Part shown: positions 26,401 to 34,166 of the stretch, piece by piece
Layout: each line of letters starts with the position of its first letter
Numbering within the stretch: position 1 is the stretch's first letter
Assembly (NCBI GenBank): GCA_023437225.1
Contig: JAEZGS010000028.1
Span: 1 to 64,000, forward strand
Direction: 5' to 3'
Source of the DNA: Bacteroidota bacterium
Lineage (GTDB): Bacteria > Bacteroidota > Bacteroidia > Chitinophagales > Chitinophagaceae
Length of the DNA stretch: 64,000 bases
Program-made: the position numbers and the translations under genes
Notes under the pieces: model-generated
Database searches by the model: none
The model's input: the letters and a program-made list of their open reading frames with translations, nothing else
What the model was told of the DNA's origin: nothing

Positions 26401-26892
26401 ACCCAGATCATCCCCGAACAAAAGATTGTCCAACAGGATGCGTGCAATACCCTGGCGGACTTGTCGCTTGAGATTTTGATGGTTGCCATCAAAATAAACG
26501 ATCATCTTATTGTTAACCAGTTTGGTGATACCGCCGGTGGTTTGCCAGTCGAGATTTAAACCGATGTTTGATTGCTCCAGTTCGTTGAAGTTGTTGTACA
26601 CAACGATGTTGGCGCGACGTTGCAATCCATACTCTGCGAATTGTTCCAGTTGCGGCAATTCCTGCTCAGCGATCTGCGTAACATAGTTTGCGATCGTCTG
26701 ACCGTTTTCGTAGAAGTATGTATTGAAATTTGGCGTCTGGTAATATTGCCATTTAAATTTCCTCCATTGAACCCTGTTCTTTCCGAACTCTACGGTGTTC
26801 ACCTGGGCACGAACGGAATCCATATTCAAAGCAAAAGCCAGTGCAAGCAACATCCAAACTTTAGCTTTAGAAATAACCGGGAAAAATTGCAT
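23416..26892 (-). CDS. TolB-like propeller and outer-membrane barrel with degenerate peptidase domain
   Basis: A 1158-residue exported protein (signal ends VRAQ). The N-terminal domain resembles the peptidase MA gluzincin fold: LPKWLTDGYVTYAAEEW (residues 175-191) matches the second half of the active site. The zinc helix where HExxH is expected, however, reads QVRQGIARILLD (residues 144-155), and the usual Glu of WLxEG is Asp181. It is therefore likely a pseudo-peptidase. A TolB-like propeller follows (about residues 330-600), then a low-complexity linker, then a barrel from about residue 730 ending MGVDF. Proteins of this kind are common in the phylum and often annotated TolB. The role is unknown, probably envelope assembly. 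Confidence 0.75.
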   Translation of the reverse strand: MQFFPVISKAKVWMLLALAFALNMDSVRAQVNTVEFGKNRVQWRKFKWQYYQTPNFNTYFYENGQTIANYVTQIAEQELPQLEQFAEYGLQRRANIVVYNNFNELEQSNIGLNLDWQTTGGITKLVNNKMIVYFDGNHQNLKRQVRQGIARILLDNLLFGDDLGEFAANQALLDLPKWLTDGYVTYAAEEWSTSLDDQLKSALMSGEYKNFYQFAFHKPNLAGHAFWKYIADKYKKENVTYFLYLARVYRNLNSASNRITKKKFKEVLQDFMMENEEKYYADIKGRRNFPKGTISIVEETTPNKDFIRFTPNPLPRSQTYAVVEFIKGKYYVVLYENLTDRKVLLSNGVRSHENEVNPNYPLLAWDGKGTRLACVYWDKGKVRLFVYDLVARYKTVKQEIPHFEQITDMKFMLDANTLLLSAVRKGQSDIFVYKIDKDSYEQVTNDSYADLDATFVSFPNKTGIIFSSNRPNPTAIGRDTGVATDKFNIFLADNYNKSEFRQITQLTNMKQGSARYPMQYNTTHFTFISDENGIANRYAGFFSTERAGLDTVFVIGDNILRNPDNKELDSTLRNAGKSDPDSMYVFSVTNDSAYVFPITNYQSGLIETKVAGDNGQVSEVRQEGNLKFLYKLKVDENALRRRNVNPRPTEYRKQTISDQNYKTGEALQFQTPAQRTDTSQRDVFETEFEADTTNATWGQPQPIADQPIETVLSRAKRFDYKLKFSVDNFSGSFNNDILINRYEPYTGSLPITLQSGGAFNGMLKASVFDLFEDIRFTGAMRLPLIGGAGTGFNVGGGGTSVFLPTNQSLFDGGGEWMARGDYLKKRFDYSLIYYRKTEIGYVNGINGTTIPFEGKMYTNLFQAVVKFPFDKVRSVRLMAGVRRDKVVVRGDLFYDSTSLKAEDRNKQDFIISRLEYVHDNSIQKAMNIMNGLRFKIYIDVNSQFNKADPKNSNIKPGKFSFNGGVDARYYYPIYRNFIWAGRAAADFSWGSQKILYYLGGVDGWMFPKYNQEPRPADPTYAFQSLAVNLRGFRQNVANGNNNIILNSEFRLPVFSTLFNKPINNAFLRNFQLVQFVDLGSAWNGSYNGLSRPVLSYPPGDSPIRVNLKAGGIGPFVGGYGFGARSTLLGYFLRLDAGWDMGGFFRGKPMLHFAMGVDF

Positions 26893-26965
26893 ATCCTATC
26901 TTTAGTTTTTTAAAGTTATAATAATCCCTATTCCCTGTAAAATACAAAATCAATAAGCAGCAATC

Positions 26966-27601
26966 ATGTTTACGATAAAACAGTTCACTTTTAGCCCCGT
27001 GCAGGAAAATACATACGTGTTATCAAACGAATCCGGCGATTGCCTGATCATTGACCCCGGTTGTTATTTTCCCGGCGAAAGACAAGAGCTCAAAGATTAC
27101 ATCAGTCAAAATAGTTTAACGCCCAAATATCTGTTAAATACCCACTGCCATCTGGATCACATTTTTGGCAACAGGTTCATCCAGGATACCTATCGGTTAA
27201 AATTGCATCTTCATCCTAAAGAGGAGCAGGTGCTTGCTATGGGACCTACGTTCGGACTCAATTGGGGGTTGTCGTTTGAAAACTATAATGGGGAACTGAT
27301 ATTTCTTACGGAAAGGGATGATGTCCGATTGGGAAATGACCGGCTGACCATCTTTGAAACACCCGGGCATTCACCGGGTAGTATCAGTTTTTACTGTAAG
27401 GAACAAAAGTTCATCATCAGCGGCGACGTGCTCTTCAATGGGAGTATTGGAAGAACCGACCTGCCGGGTGGCGATTTTGATACATTGATCAAAAGCATTC
27501 ACACTAAACTCTGGCCACTGCCTGAGGATATAGTAGTCTACAGCGGCCACGGCGATCCAACGACGATCGGTAAAGAAAAACGCACAAACCCATATGTTTA
27601 G
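26966..27601 (+). CDS. MBL-fold metallohydrolase (glyoxalase II-like)
   Basis: A 211-residue cytoplasmic hydrolase with all metal ligands of the glyoxalase II/YcbL group: H60-x-H62-x-D64-H65 (NTHCHLDH), H134 (TPGHSPGS), D153 (ISGDVLF) and H194 (YSGHGDPT). It lacks the C-terminal HAGH domain of true glyoxalase II, so it may hydrolyse another thioester or related compound. It is a single gene; a YTAGCAYA repeat array separates it from the convergent flippase gene. Confidence 0.88.
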   Translation: MFTIKQFTFSPVQENTYVLSNESGDCLIIDPGCYFPGERQELKDYISQNSLTPKYLLNTHCHLDHIFGNRFIQDTYRLKLHLHPKEEQVLAMGPTFGLNWGLSFENYNGELIFLTERDDVRLGNDRLTIFETPGHSPGSISFYCKEQKFIISGDVLFNGSIGRTDLPGGDFDTLIKSIHTKLWPLPEDIVVYSGHGDPTTIGKEKRTNPYV

Positions 27602-27610
27602 TACATTTCT

Positions 27611-27760
27611 TAGTGTGCTAGTGTGCTAATGTTAATGTGCTAGTGTGCTAGTATGCTAATGTGCTAGTGTGCTAGTATGCTAATGTGCTAATGTGCTAGT
27701 GTGCTAGTGTGATAATGGGTGGCCGTTTCGCGTTTCCCATTTTCCATTTCCCCATTGCAA
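27611..27760 (-). repeat. Octamer array with purine-rich lead-in, minus-strand sense
   Basis: On the plus strand about thirteen units of TARTRTGC run from 27611 to 27712, varying almost only by A/G at two positions; one unit is shortened. Bases 27721-27760 are pyrimidine-rich. Read on the minus strand, the sense strand of the flippase gene, this is a GGGAAAYG-like purine block followed by YTAGCAYA units, the same order as at 4436-4710 and 32025-32316. It fills the 166-base convergent gap; no hairpin terminator is visible. Confidence 0.9.
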
Positions 27761-27767
27761 GCGGCGC

Positions 27768-29273
27768 TCACCTCGCTCTCTTCAGCAGTTTGTTGATCTC
27801 GCTTTTCTCCACGCGTGCTACGAAAGCGGCAAACCCGCCGAGCAACAACAATGCGCTGCCGTAATAAACAATATGATAGTAGGAAGCCGCTTCATTGATT
27901 TGTCGCACGAGCACCTCATGAATTATATATAACAGGGCAACTATTACGATGTAGGCGATCAATTTTTTACGCGGGTATGGAACCGGGTAATGTTTTTGGC
28001 CGAGGTGATAGTTAACGGCCATCATGAAGAAATAACAAAAGAAAGTAGCCCATGCGGCTCCTGTATAACGGAATGGCGGTATCAATATGAAATTCAGTAC
28101 GATCGTCAGGATCGCACCGGCAATGGTAATGTAGGCGCCGGTCATGTTCCGGTTCGTCAATTTATACCACACGGAAAGGTTATAATACACCCCGAGGAAT
28201 ACGCTGCCCATAGCAAGTATCGGTACAATGTGGATTCCTTCTGCATACTCCTCGAATTTGGAAGCGATCAGCAATTGCCAGAAATCCAGGAAGAGCGATA
28301 CAACCAAAAACATGAGGCAGCAGGCAATGACAAAAAACTTCATCACTCTTGCATATGTTCTTTGTGCGCCTTCATTTTTTGACTGATTAAAGAAAAACGG
28401 CTCGGCAGCAAGTCGAAATACTTGTATGAATATGGTAATAAGCACTGCCAGTTTATAATTCGCTCCAAAAATTCCCAATTCGCGTTCTTCAACCAGCGGA
28501 TCATCATTGAGGATCTTTCGATATACCAGTCGGCTCAACATTTCATTGATCATTCCACCCAGCCCCACGATAATAAGCGGGTAAGAGTATTGCATCACTT
28601 CCTTCCATAATTTCTTATCGAATGCCCACCTGAAATCCGAGAACTCTTTATACAACAACAATAAGGTTGCGGCACTGGCAATGAGATTGGCCAGTATAAA
28701 ATAGCCGATTCCGATGGTGGGATCAAACATTCTTCCCAGCAGCGATCCGGGATCTTCTTCATGTGCCGGCTTCGCCACATAGTAGAAAAACAATACCAGT
28801 AAAATATTCAGAAGAATGCTGCTCACATTCACAAATGCGTATTTGCGGGGACGCTCTTCAAGCCTGAGCTTGGCCATCGGGAGCGTATAAAGTGTATCAA
28901 AGAAAAGTATTCCGATCATCCATGTCACAAACACGGGATGTTTCTCCATCTCAATGAAATCGGTCAGCTCATGCCGGAACAGAAACAAAACAAGGGTCAA
29001 CAATAAGGTCGAAACAAAGATGGAAACATTCAGAGTGTTATAGAGATTCCTGCGATCGTGCTCTTGAGCAAACCGGAAAAAACTTGTTTCAAGACCGTAG
29101 GTAAACAGTATATTTAAGAAAGGGATCACCGCATACACCTGAGTGTAGGCATAGGATCCGTTGGGATCATACAATTGAAAACCCAGGAGACTAATGCCAA
29201 AATAAAGGAACCTGCTTACGATCCTCGGAACTCCGTACCATAAAGTTTGCCCGGCTAACTTTTTAATGCTCAC
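27768..29273 (-). CDS. Polysaccharide flippase (MOP superfamily, Wzx-like)
   Basis: A 501-residue inner-membrane protein with about 12-14 hydrophobic segments and the arrangement of polysaccharide biosynthesis/O-antigen flippases (LAGQTLWYGVPRIVSRFLYF at the start, PLIIVGLGGMINEMLSR in the middle). It likely moves a lipid-linked oligosaccharide across the inner membrane. The start codon is GTG (29271-29273), giving MSIKKLAGQ. No glycosyltransferases are next to it, so its substrate cannot be told. The start is 71 bases from a divergent secreted protein gene. Confidence 0.85.
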   Translation of the reverse strand: MSIKKLAGQTLWYGVPRIVSRFLYFGISLLGFQLYDPNGSYAYTQVYAVIPFLNILFTYGLETSFFRFAQEHDRRNLYNTLNVSIFVSTLLLTLVLFLFRHELTDFIEMEKHPVFVTWMIGILFFDTLYTLPMAKLRLEERPRKYAFVNVSSILLNILLVLFFYYVAKPAHEEDPGSLLGRMFDPTIGIGYFILANLIASAATLLLLYKEFSDFRWAFDKKLWKEVMQYSYPLIIVGLGGMINEMLSRLVYRKILNDDPLVEERELGIFGANYKLAVLITIFIQVFRLAAEPFFFNQSKNEGAQRTYARVMKFFVIACCLMFLVVSLFLDFWQLLIASKFEEYAEGIHIVPILAMGSVFLGVYYNLSVWYKLTNRNMTGAYITIAGAILTIVLNFILIPPFRYTGAAWATFFCYFFMMAVNYHLGQKHYPVPYPRKKLIAYIVIVALLYIIHEVLVRQINEAASYYHIVYYGSALLLLGGFAAFVARVEKSEINKLLKRAR

Positions 29274-29344
29274 TAATAGCGACTTTGCTCCAAAAATAAG
29301 CTTTCAGCATCATGCCGGGATGCAATCATTATAAACCTAATTGT

Positions 29345-29992
29345 ATGAAATCAATTTTAGCAATGGCCATGTGTTTGTTTCTGATCGTTTCAGCACAGGC
29401 TCAGTCTTCGGTTTACGAGACAACGATCAAATTTGCAAAGAAGGAAAAGCGTGCGTTAACATATGAAGTGCCTTTCGAACCAAACGTGGTTGAAAAAACA
29501 ATTGAAGATATGATGGCAAAGAGAGGTGCAAAGGTGGAAAAGTCGCGCGGTTTCATGGTTTTTAAAAACGTGCAGGTGGATGATAGCAGCAGTGAACGTG
29601 GGGATCTTTACTTTAAGGTAGATAGAAAGAACAGAAAGGACAAAAATTCGACTGTTACTGCATTTGCAGTGGCACCTAATGCAAACGCTGCAGAGACAGA
29701 TGACAACAATGAATTGTTAAGCGATACCCGTGCTTTGCTTACATCGATGTCGCCCGGACTTGAAAGCACTGATCACCAGTTTTCTTTGCTTCGACAGGAA
29801 GAAAAAATTCGCGACTTAGAAAAGAAAATGCGAAAGCTGGAAGACGATTATGCAGATTACGAAAAGAAGGTTCGCAACCTGCAGGAAAAAATGGAAAGTA
29901 ATAAGCGCGAGCGCGAAACGCTTCGTTCAAATATAGAAACCGATAAGAATGCATTGGAAATAATGCGGGCAAAAGGAACAACCTCCAATTAA
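29345..29992 (+). CDS. Secreted protein with C-terminal coiled coil, function unknown
   Basis: A 215-residue protein with signal peptide ending VSAQAQ. The ATG at 29345 is chosen over an upstream in-frame ATG because it starts the signal peptide. The first half (about residues 20-125) is a compact mixed domain with YETTIKFAKKEKRALTYEVP. The last 60 residues are strongly heptad-like and charged (EKIRDLEKKMRKLEDDYADY), a coiled coil. No family is recognised. The stop is directly adjacent to the stop of the convergent peroxidase gene, with no intervening base. Confidence 0.75.
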   Translation: MKSILAMAMCLFLIVSAQAQSSVYETTIKFAKKEKRALTYEVPFEPNVVEKTIEDMMAKRGAKVEKSRGFMVFKNVQVDDSSSERGDLYFKVDRKNRKDKNSTVTAFAVAPNANAAETDDNNELLSDTRALLTSMSPGLESTDHQFSLLRQEEKIRDLEKKMRKLEDDYADYEKKVRNLQEKMESNKRERETLRSNIETDKNALEIMRAKGTTSN

Positions 29993-31027
29993 TCAGTCAG
30001 GTTCGCTGAACATTGAATTTTCTATGAAGGCCGGATCTGATAGGGTTTTTAAGAATTCAAGCAGGTAAAGTTTTTCCATGGCGCTCAGTGGAATACTATT
30101 CTTTAGTAGCGGATCTAATGTGTTGCTTTGTTGCACGCCGCCGGAGTAGTGATCCATCACCTGCAGGGCCGATTGTATGCGGCCATCATGCATGTAAGGA
30201 AATGTAAACAGCACATTCCGTAATGTGGGTACGCGAAATTTCAACGAGTCCCCCGGCAGTCCCGTAACATCCATTCGACCTTTATCATTGGTAGAATTGT
30301 TTAGTGGCAGTCCGATGTTCCTGAAAGAGCCGTCTGTGAATAAAGGCTCGGTATGACATCCTGCGCAGGATGCTTTGAAGATGTCGTATCCCGTTTGCTC
30401 TGAGCTGCTGAAAGTTTCTATGCCTTTTTTTACCCGATCGTATTTGGATTCTGTGGATACAAGGGCATTCACGAAGGAGGCCAGTGCCTTCAACATGCGA
30501 TCGCTGTTCACTTGCGGCGTTCCATATGCGGCGGCAAACATTCGTTGGTAGCTTGTGTCTGTGCTTATGTTTTGAACAGCTTTATCAACATTGCTGCCCA
30601 TGTCGATGATCGAGGATATATGAGATGCGATCTGTTCTTCCATGGAGTTCATCCTTCCATCCCAGCGATACGAGCTGCTCCATACAACATTGATCAGGGG
30701 CGGGGCATTGCGAATGGTATGTGAATGATTATAGCCATGACTCAGGTCGTGATCAAATGTTCCGAAGCCTGCCTGTTGCTGGTGGCATGAAGAGCACGGA
30801 TAGTTTCCGTCGCCCGATAATCTTCCATCATAAAAAAGTTTGCGACCTAATTCAAAGGATTGTATAGTAAGAGGGTTGGCCTGGAGATCGTATGCCGGAG
30901 AAGGCCATCCCGATGGAATGTTCCACTGCCATGGAGTTGTTTGTGCATGATTATTATCGTGCTTATGACATGCATTGAGTAAAGCAATGCATAGGCAGAT
31001 ACAGATTATGATAGCGGAACACTTCAT
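29993..31027 (-). CDS. Di-heme cytochrome c peroxidase/MauG family lipoprotein
   Basis: A 344-residue protein. The ATG at 31027 gives a lipoprotein signal with lipobox LNAC (C20). Two heme sites are visible, CSSCHQQQ in the N-terminal domain and CAGCHTEP in the C-terminal domain, in the arrangement of bacterial di-heme peroxidases. LGRKLFYDGRLSGDG and RVPTLRNVLFTFPYMHDGR are family motifs. It probably reduces peroxide in the periplasm, or modifies a protein partner in the MauG manner. Its message ends exactly against the opposite gene without a hairpin. Confidence 0.9.
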   Translation of the reverse strand: MKCSAIIICICLCIALLNACHKHDNNHAQTTPWQWNIPSGWPSPAYDLQANPLTIQSFELGRKLFYDGRLSGDGNYPCSSCHQQQAGFGTFDHDLSHGYNHSHTIRNAPPLINVVWSSSYRWDGRMNSMEEQIASHISSIIDMGSNVDKAVQNISTDTSYQRMFAAAYGTPQVNSDRMLKALASFVNALVSTESKYDRVKKGIETFSSSEQTGYDIFKASCAGCHTEPLFTDGSFRNIGLPLNNSTNDKGRMDVTGLPGDSLKFRVPTLRNVLFTFPYMHDGRIQSALQVMDHYSGGVQQSNTLDPLLKNSIPLSAMEKLYLLEFLKTLSDPAFIENSMFSEPD

Positions 31028-31204
31028 ATTTCCGGGCGTTCGGGCAGGAGTTAAAAGGGCAAGCAACAAATACAAAAAATAAACCGCAACATGAGATGAT
31101 GAATATAAAAGTAATTGATCACATGTGGAAATATTCTATGAATTATTTCAGGAATATGAAAAGCGTTTAAGATTTTGTCTGATTTTTGAAGATATTCAAA
31201 TGCT

Positions 31205-31657
31205 ATGAGAGTTGTAATTCAACGTGTGACCCATGCCGAAGTGTTGATCAATGAAAAGGTGAAAGCTGCAATTGGTGCGGGGTTGCTTGTGCTTGCCGGT
31301 TATGAGGATGGCGATTCAAAAGACGATATTGACTGGGTTTGTTCGAAGATCGTACAACTTCGCGTGTTCAATGACGACAATGGTGTTATGAATATGTCGT
31401 TACTGGACCTGCATTATGACCTGTTGCTCGTAAGTCAGTTTACATTGCATGCTTCTACTAAGAAAGGCAACAGGCCTTCTTACATTCGCGCAAGCAAGCC
31501 AGACATTGCAGTGCCATTGTATAAGATGACTATTGAAAAATTATCTGCACTTATGAACCGAACCATTGAAACAGGAGAGTTCGGGGCGGATATGCAGGTT
31601 TCGCTGGTAAATGATGGACCAGTTACCATAATTATTGACAGCAAAAACAAGGAATGA
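31205..31657 (+). CDS. dtd: D-aminoacyl-tRNA deacylase
   Basis: A 150-residue enzyme with the conserved N-terminus MRVVIQRVTHAEV, the catalytic loop SQFTLHASTKKGNRPSY and the cross-subunit GP motif in VNDGPVTI. It removes D-amino acids (and glycine) mischarged on tRNA, acting as a dimer in the cytoplasm. The length is typical. Its stop overlaps the start of the MazG-like gene by four bases, so the two are translationally coupled housekeeping functions. Confidence 0.97.
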   Translation: MRVVIQRVTHAEVLINEKVKAAIGAGLLVLAGYEDGDSKDDIDWVCSKIVQLRVFNDDNGVMNMSLLDLHYDLLLVSQFTLHASTKKGNRPSYIRASKPDIAVPLYKMTIEKLSALMNRTIETGEFGADMQVSLVNDGPVTIIIDSKNKE

Positions 31658-32019
31658 TGGACCAGTTGCAGAAAGAAGCTTCATCACAAATAACTCTGAA
31701 CGATGCACAACAACTAGTGGACGCATGGATCAATACCACGGGTGTCCGATACTTCAATGAACTTACAAACCTGGGCATTTTGATGGAAGAAGTAGGAGAG
31801 ATGGCCCGACTGATGGTTAGAAAATATGGCGAGCAATCGTTTAAGGCTGGTGACCAATCCAAAGAGTTGTCTGATGAAATGGCCGATGTGTTGTGGGTGT
31901 TGATCTGCCTGGCCAATCAGACTGGCGTGAACCTGACGGATGCTTTCCGGGAGAATATGCAGAAGAAATCAACCCGTGATGCGACAAGGCACCAGGAGAA
32001 CAGTAAGCTGAGGAAGTAA
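31654..32019 (+). CDS. MazG-like nucleotide pyrophosphohydrolase
   Basis: A 121-residue all-alpha enzyme. The metal-binding acidic residues are seen in LMEEVGEMARL (E45, E46, E49) and ELSDEMADVLW (E75, D78), the ExxE-ExxD signature of MazG/dUTPase-like pyrophosphatases. It probably hydrolyses non-canonical or damaged NTPs. It is coupled to dtd by an ATGA overlap. A compound repeat starts five bases after the stop, and no terminator hairpin is seen. Confidence 0.9.
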   Translation: MMDQLQKEASSQITLNDAQQLVDAWINTTGVRYFNELTNLGILMEEVGEMARLMVRKYGEQSFKAGDQSKELSDEMADVLWVLICLANQTGVNLTDAFRENMQKKSTRDATRHQENSKLRK

Positions 32020-32024
32020 TTTGG

Positions 32025-32316
32025 TAATCGGTAGTCCGGGGAGAAACGGAGGAACGGAGAAACAGAGAAACGGATAAACGGAGAAACAGAGAACGGAAGT
32101 AGTCGGTAGTCGGTAATCGGTAATCGGGGGAAAACTGAGGAACGGATAAACGGAGAAAAAGAGAAACAGACAAGCGGAGATTCGCATTCCGCATTCCCCA
32201 CTCAGAATTCCGTATTAGCACATTAGCACATTAGCACATTAGCATATTAGCACATTAGAATAGCACACTAGCACACTAGCATATTAGCACATTAGCATAC
32301 TACCATACTCCCACAT
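32025..32316 (+). repeat. Compound 7/8-bp tandem array
   Basis: The 322-base gap between the MazG-like gene and glyS is almost entirely repeat. TAATCGG-TAGTCCG (32025-32038) is followed by GAGAAACR octamers (32040-32092), then TAGTCGG twice and TAATCGG twice (32100-32127), identical in order to 4438-4465. More GAGAAACR-like units follow to about 32180, then YTAGCAYA octamers (about 32214-32316). The promoter element of glyS starts 12 bases after the array. Confidence 0.92.
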
Positions 32317-32328
32317 TTATTAAACCTC

Positions 32329-32336
32329 TATCTTTG
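32329..32336 (+). promoter_or_regulatory. -7 element TATCTTTG of glyS
   Basis: TATCTTTG followed by CCGCC fits TAnnTTTG. It ends five bases before the ATG, so the predicted start of transcription falls at or next to the start codon. The same twelve bases, TATCTTTGCCGC, occur before mfd. Confidence 0.75.
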
Positions 32337-32341
32337 CCGCC

Positions 32342-33778
32342 ATGGCAAACGATTCGAATAAATTTCAGGCTATTATTTCCCATTGTAAGGAGTATGGATT
32401 TATCTTCCAGTCGAGCGAAATCTATGACGGGCTTAGTGCTGTTTATGATTATGGACAGTGGGGCGTAGAACTAAAGCGAAATATCCGTGAACACTGGTGG
32501 AAGAGCATGACCCAGATGCATGAAAACATTGTGGGGATCGATGCTGCCATCTTCATGCATCCTACCACCTGGAAGGCAAGTGGTCACGTGGATAATTTCA
32601 GCGACCCGATGATCGATAATAAGGATTCTCAAAAACGGTATCGTGTCGACCACCTGATCGAAGGTTATGCCGAACAATTGGAATCAGAAGGTAATAATGA
32701 AAAGGCTTCCGCGATCCTTTCGCAAATGGATGCCTTGCTTGCTGCAAGCGACTTTGCCGGTTTAAAGACATTCATCGAAGACAATAAGATCAAATGTAGC
32801 ATAAGCGGAACTTGTAACTGGACCGATGTCCGACAGTTCAATCTCATGTTCTCCACCCAACTGGGAAGTGTGACCGATGAGGCTAGTGAAATATACCTGC
32901 GTCCTGAAACAGCGCAGGGCATCTTTGTGAATTTTCTGAACGTTCAGAAATCCGGTCGCATGAAGATACCTTTCGGTATTGCACAGGTTGGGAAAGCATT
33001 CCGTAATGAGATCGTTGCCCGTCAATTTGTGTTCCGCATGCGCGAATTTGAGCAAATGGAAATGCAGTTCTTCATTCGCCCTGGCACACAGAAAGAATGG
33101 TATGAATACTGGAAAGAAGAGCGAATGAAATGGCACCTGAGCCTTGGCATCCCTTCCGAGCGGTATCGCTTTCACGATCACGTGAAGCTTGCACATTATG
33201 CCGATGCAGCGTGTGATATTGAATACAATTTTCCAATAGGCTTCAAAGAAGTTGAAGGGATTCATTCACGCACCGACTTCGACCTGAAAAATCACCAGGA
33301 GTACAGTCGCAAGAAGATGCAATACTTCGATACGGAGATCAATCAGAACTATATTCCATATGTTATCGAAACATCCATCGGGCTTGACAGGTCCGTGTTG
33401 ATGGTTTTGAGCGAAGCCTATCTTGAAGAAGATCTGACTACCGCTGAAAAGCAGGACAGTCGCGTTGTACTAAAATTTCCTCCTAAACTCGCCCCAATAA
33501 AACTCGCCGTATTACCCCTCACTAAAAAAGACGGCCTGCCAGAGCTTGCACGGCAGATAATGGACCAATGCAAAACGCAATTCAAGTGTTTTTACGAAGA
33601 GAAAGATACGATTGGAAAAAGATATCGCCGAATGGATGCAATTGGCACACCTTTTTGTGTAACAATAGATCACCAGTCTAAAGAAGACGGAACGGTAACG
33701 ATCAGGAACCGGGACACGATGCTACAGGAAAGAATTCCAATAGAAAAGATCATTAGTACAATAGAAGCGGCGTTATAA
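32342..33778 (+). CDS. glyS: Glycyl-tRNA synthetase (dimeric type)
   Basis: A 478-residue class II synthetase of the alpha2 type. Motif 2 is seen in GKAFRNEIVARQFVFRMREFEQMEMQ-like sequence around residues 216-240, motif 3 in VIETSIGLDRSVLM, and the anticodon-binding domain near the C-terminus begins LAPIKLAVLPLTKKDG. An internal segment (about residues 90-160) is shorter than in some relatives. It charges tRNA-Gly. The ATG lies five bases after a strong -7 element, so the mRNA may be nearly leaderless. Confidence 0.96.
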   Translation: MANDSNKFQAIISHCKEYGFIFQSSEIYDGLSAVYDYGQWGVELKRNIREHWWKSMTQMHENIVGIDAAIFMHPTTWKASGHVDNFSDPMIDNKDSQKRYRVDHLIEGYAEQLESEGNNEKASAILSQMDALLAASDFAGLKTFIEDNKIKCSISGTCNWTDVRQFNLMFSTQLGSVTDEASEIYLRPETAQGIFVNFLNVQKSGRMKIPFGIAQVGKAFRNEIVARQFVFRMREFEQMEMQFFIRPGTQKEWYEYWKEERMKWHLSLGIPSERYRFHDHVKLAHYADAACDIEYNFPIGFKEVEGIHSRTDFDLKNHQEYSRKKMQYFDTEINQNYIPYVIETSIGLDRSVLMVLSEAYLEEDLTTAEKQDSRVVLKFPPKLAPIKLAVLPLTKKDGLPELARQIMDQCKTQFKCFYEEKDTIGKRYRRMDAIGTPFCVTIDHQSKEDGTVTIRNRDTMLQERIPIEKIISTIEAAL

Positions 33779-33852
33779 GTGGACGGTGTCTAAACGACAA
33801 TTAAAAAAAATGTGTACTTTCAGAGATAATCTGAAGCCCTTAATAAACATTT

Positions 33853-34137
33853 ATGCTTGCACTCGAAGTCACAATGAATGTGTTCGTGCTTTTTGGTCTA
33901 TTGCTGGCTACCTCCGTGATCGGTTTCCTCCTTCGATCGGCGCAAGTGCGCTCGCTGAAGAGTAAGGTCATCGAACTTGAAAGAGAAATGCTGAATAACC
34001 ACGCTTCCATCCTTGAATTGCAAAAGGAGCGCGCATTCCTCGAAAAACAGATACGCGAATCAAAGATTCCCGTAATCGCCATGAAGAAATCTAAAGAGGA
34101 GATCGAGCACGAAAACAAGAAGCTCGGACTTCATTAG
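33853..34137 (+). CDS. Small membrane-anchored coiled-coil protein
   Basis: A 94-residue protein. Residues 9-27 form one membrane segment (NVFVLFGLLLATSVIGFLL), and the rest is a charged helix with heptad pattern (SLKSKVIELEREMLNNHASI onward). An in-frame ATG seven codons later would also leave the membrane segment intact. No family is recognised; by size and layout it resembles small inner-membrane scaffold proteins with a cytoplasmic coiled coil. It stands alone between glyS and the convergent reductase gene. Confidence 0.65.
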   Translation: MLALEVTMNVFVLFGLLLATSVIGFLLRSAQVRSLKSKVIELEREMLNNHASILELQKERAFLEKQIRESKIPVIAMKKSKEEIEHENKKLGLH

Positions 34138-34166
34138 TTCCAGGTTCAGGTCAACTCGCACCAGCA

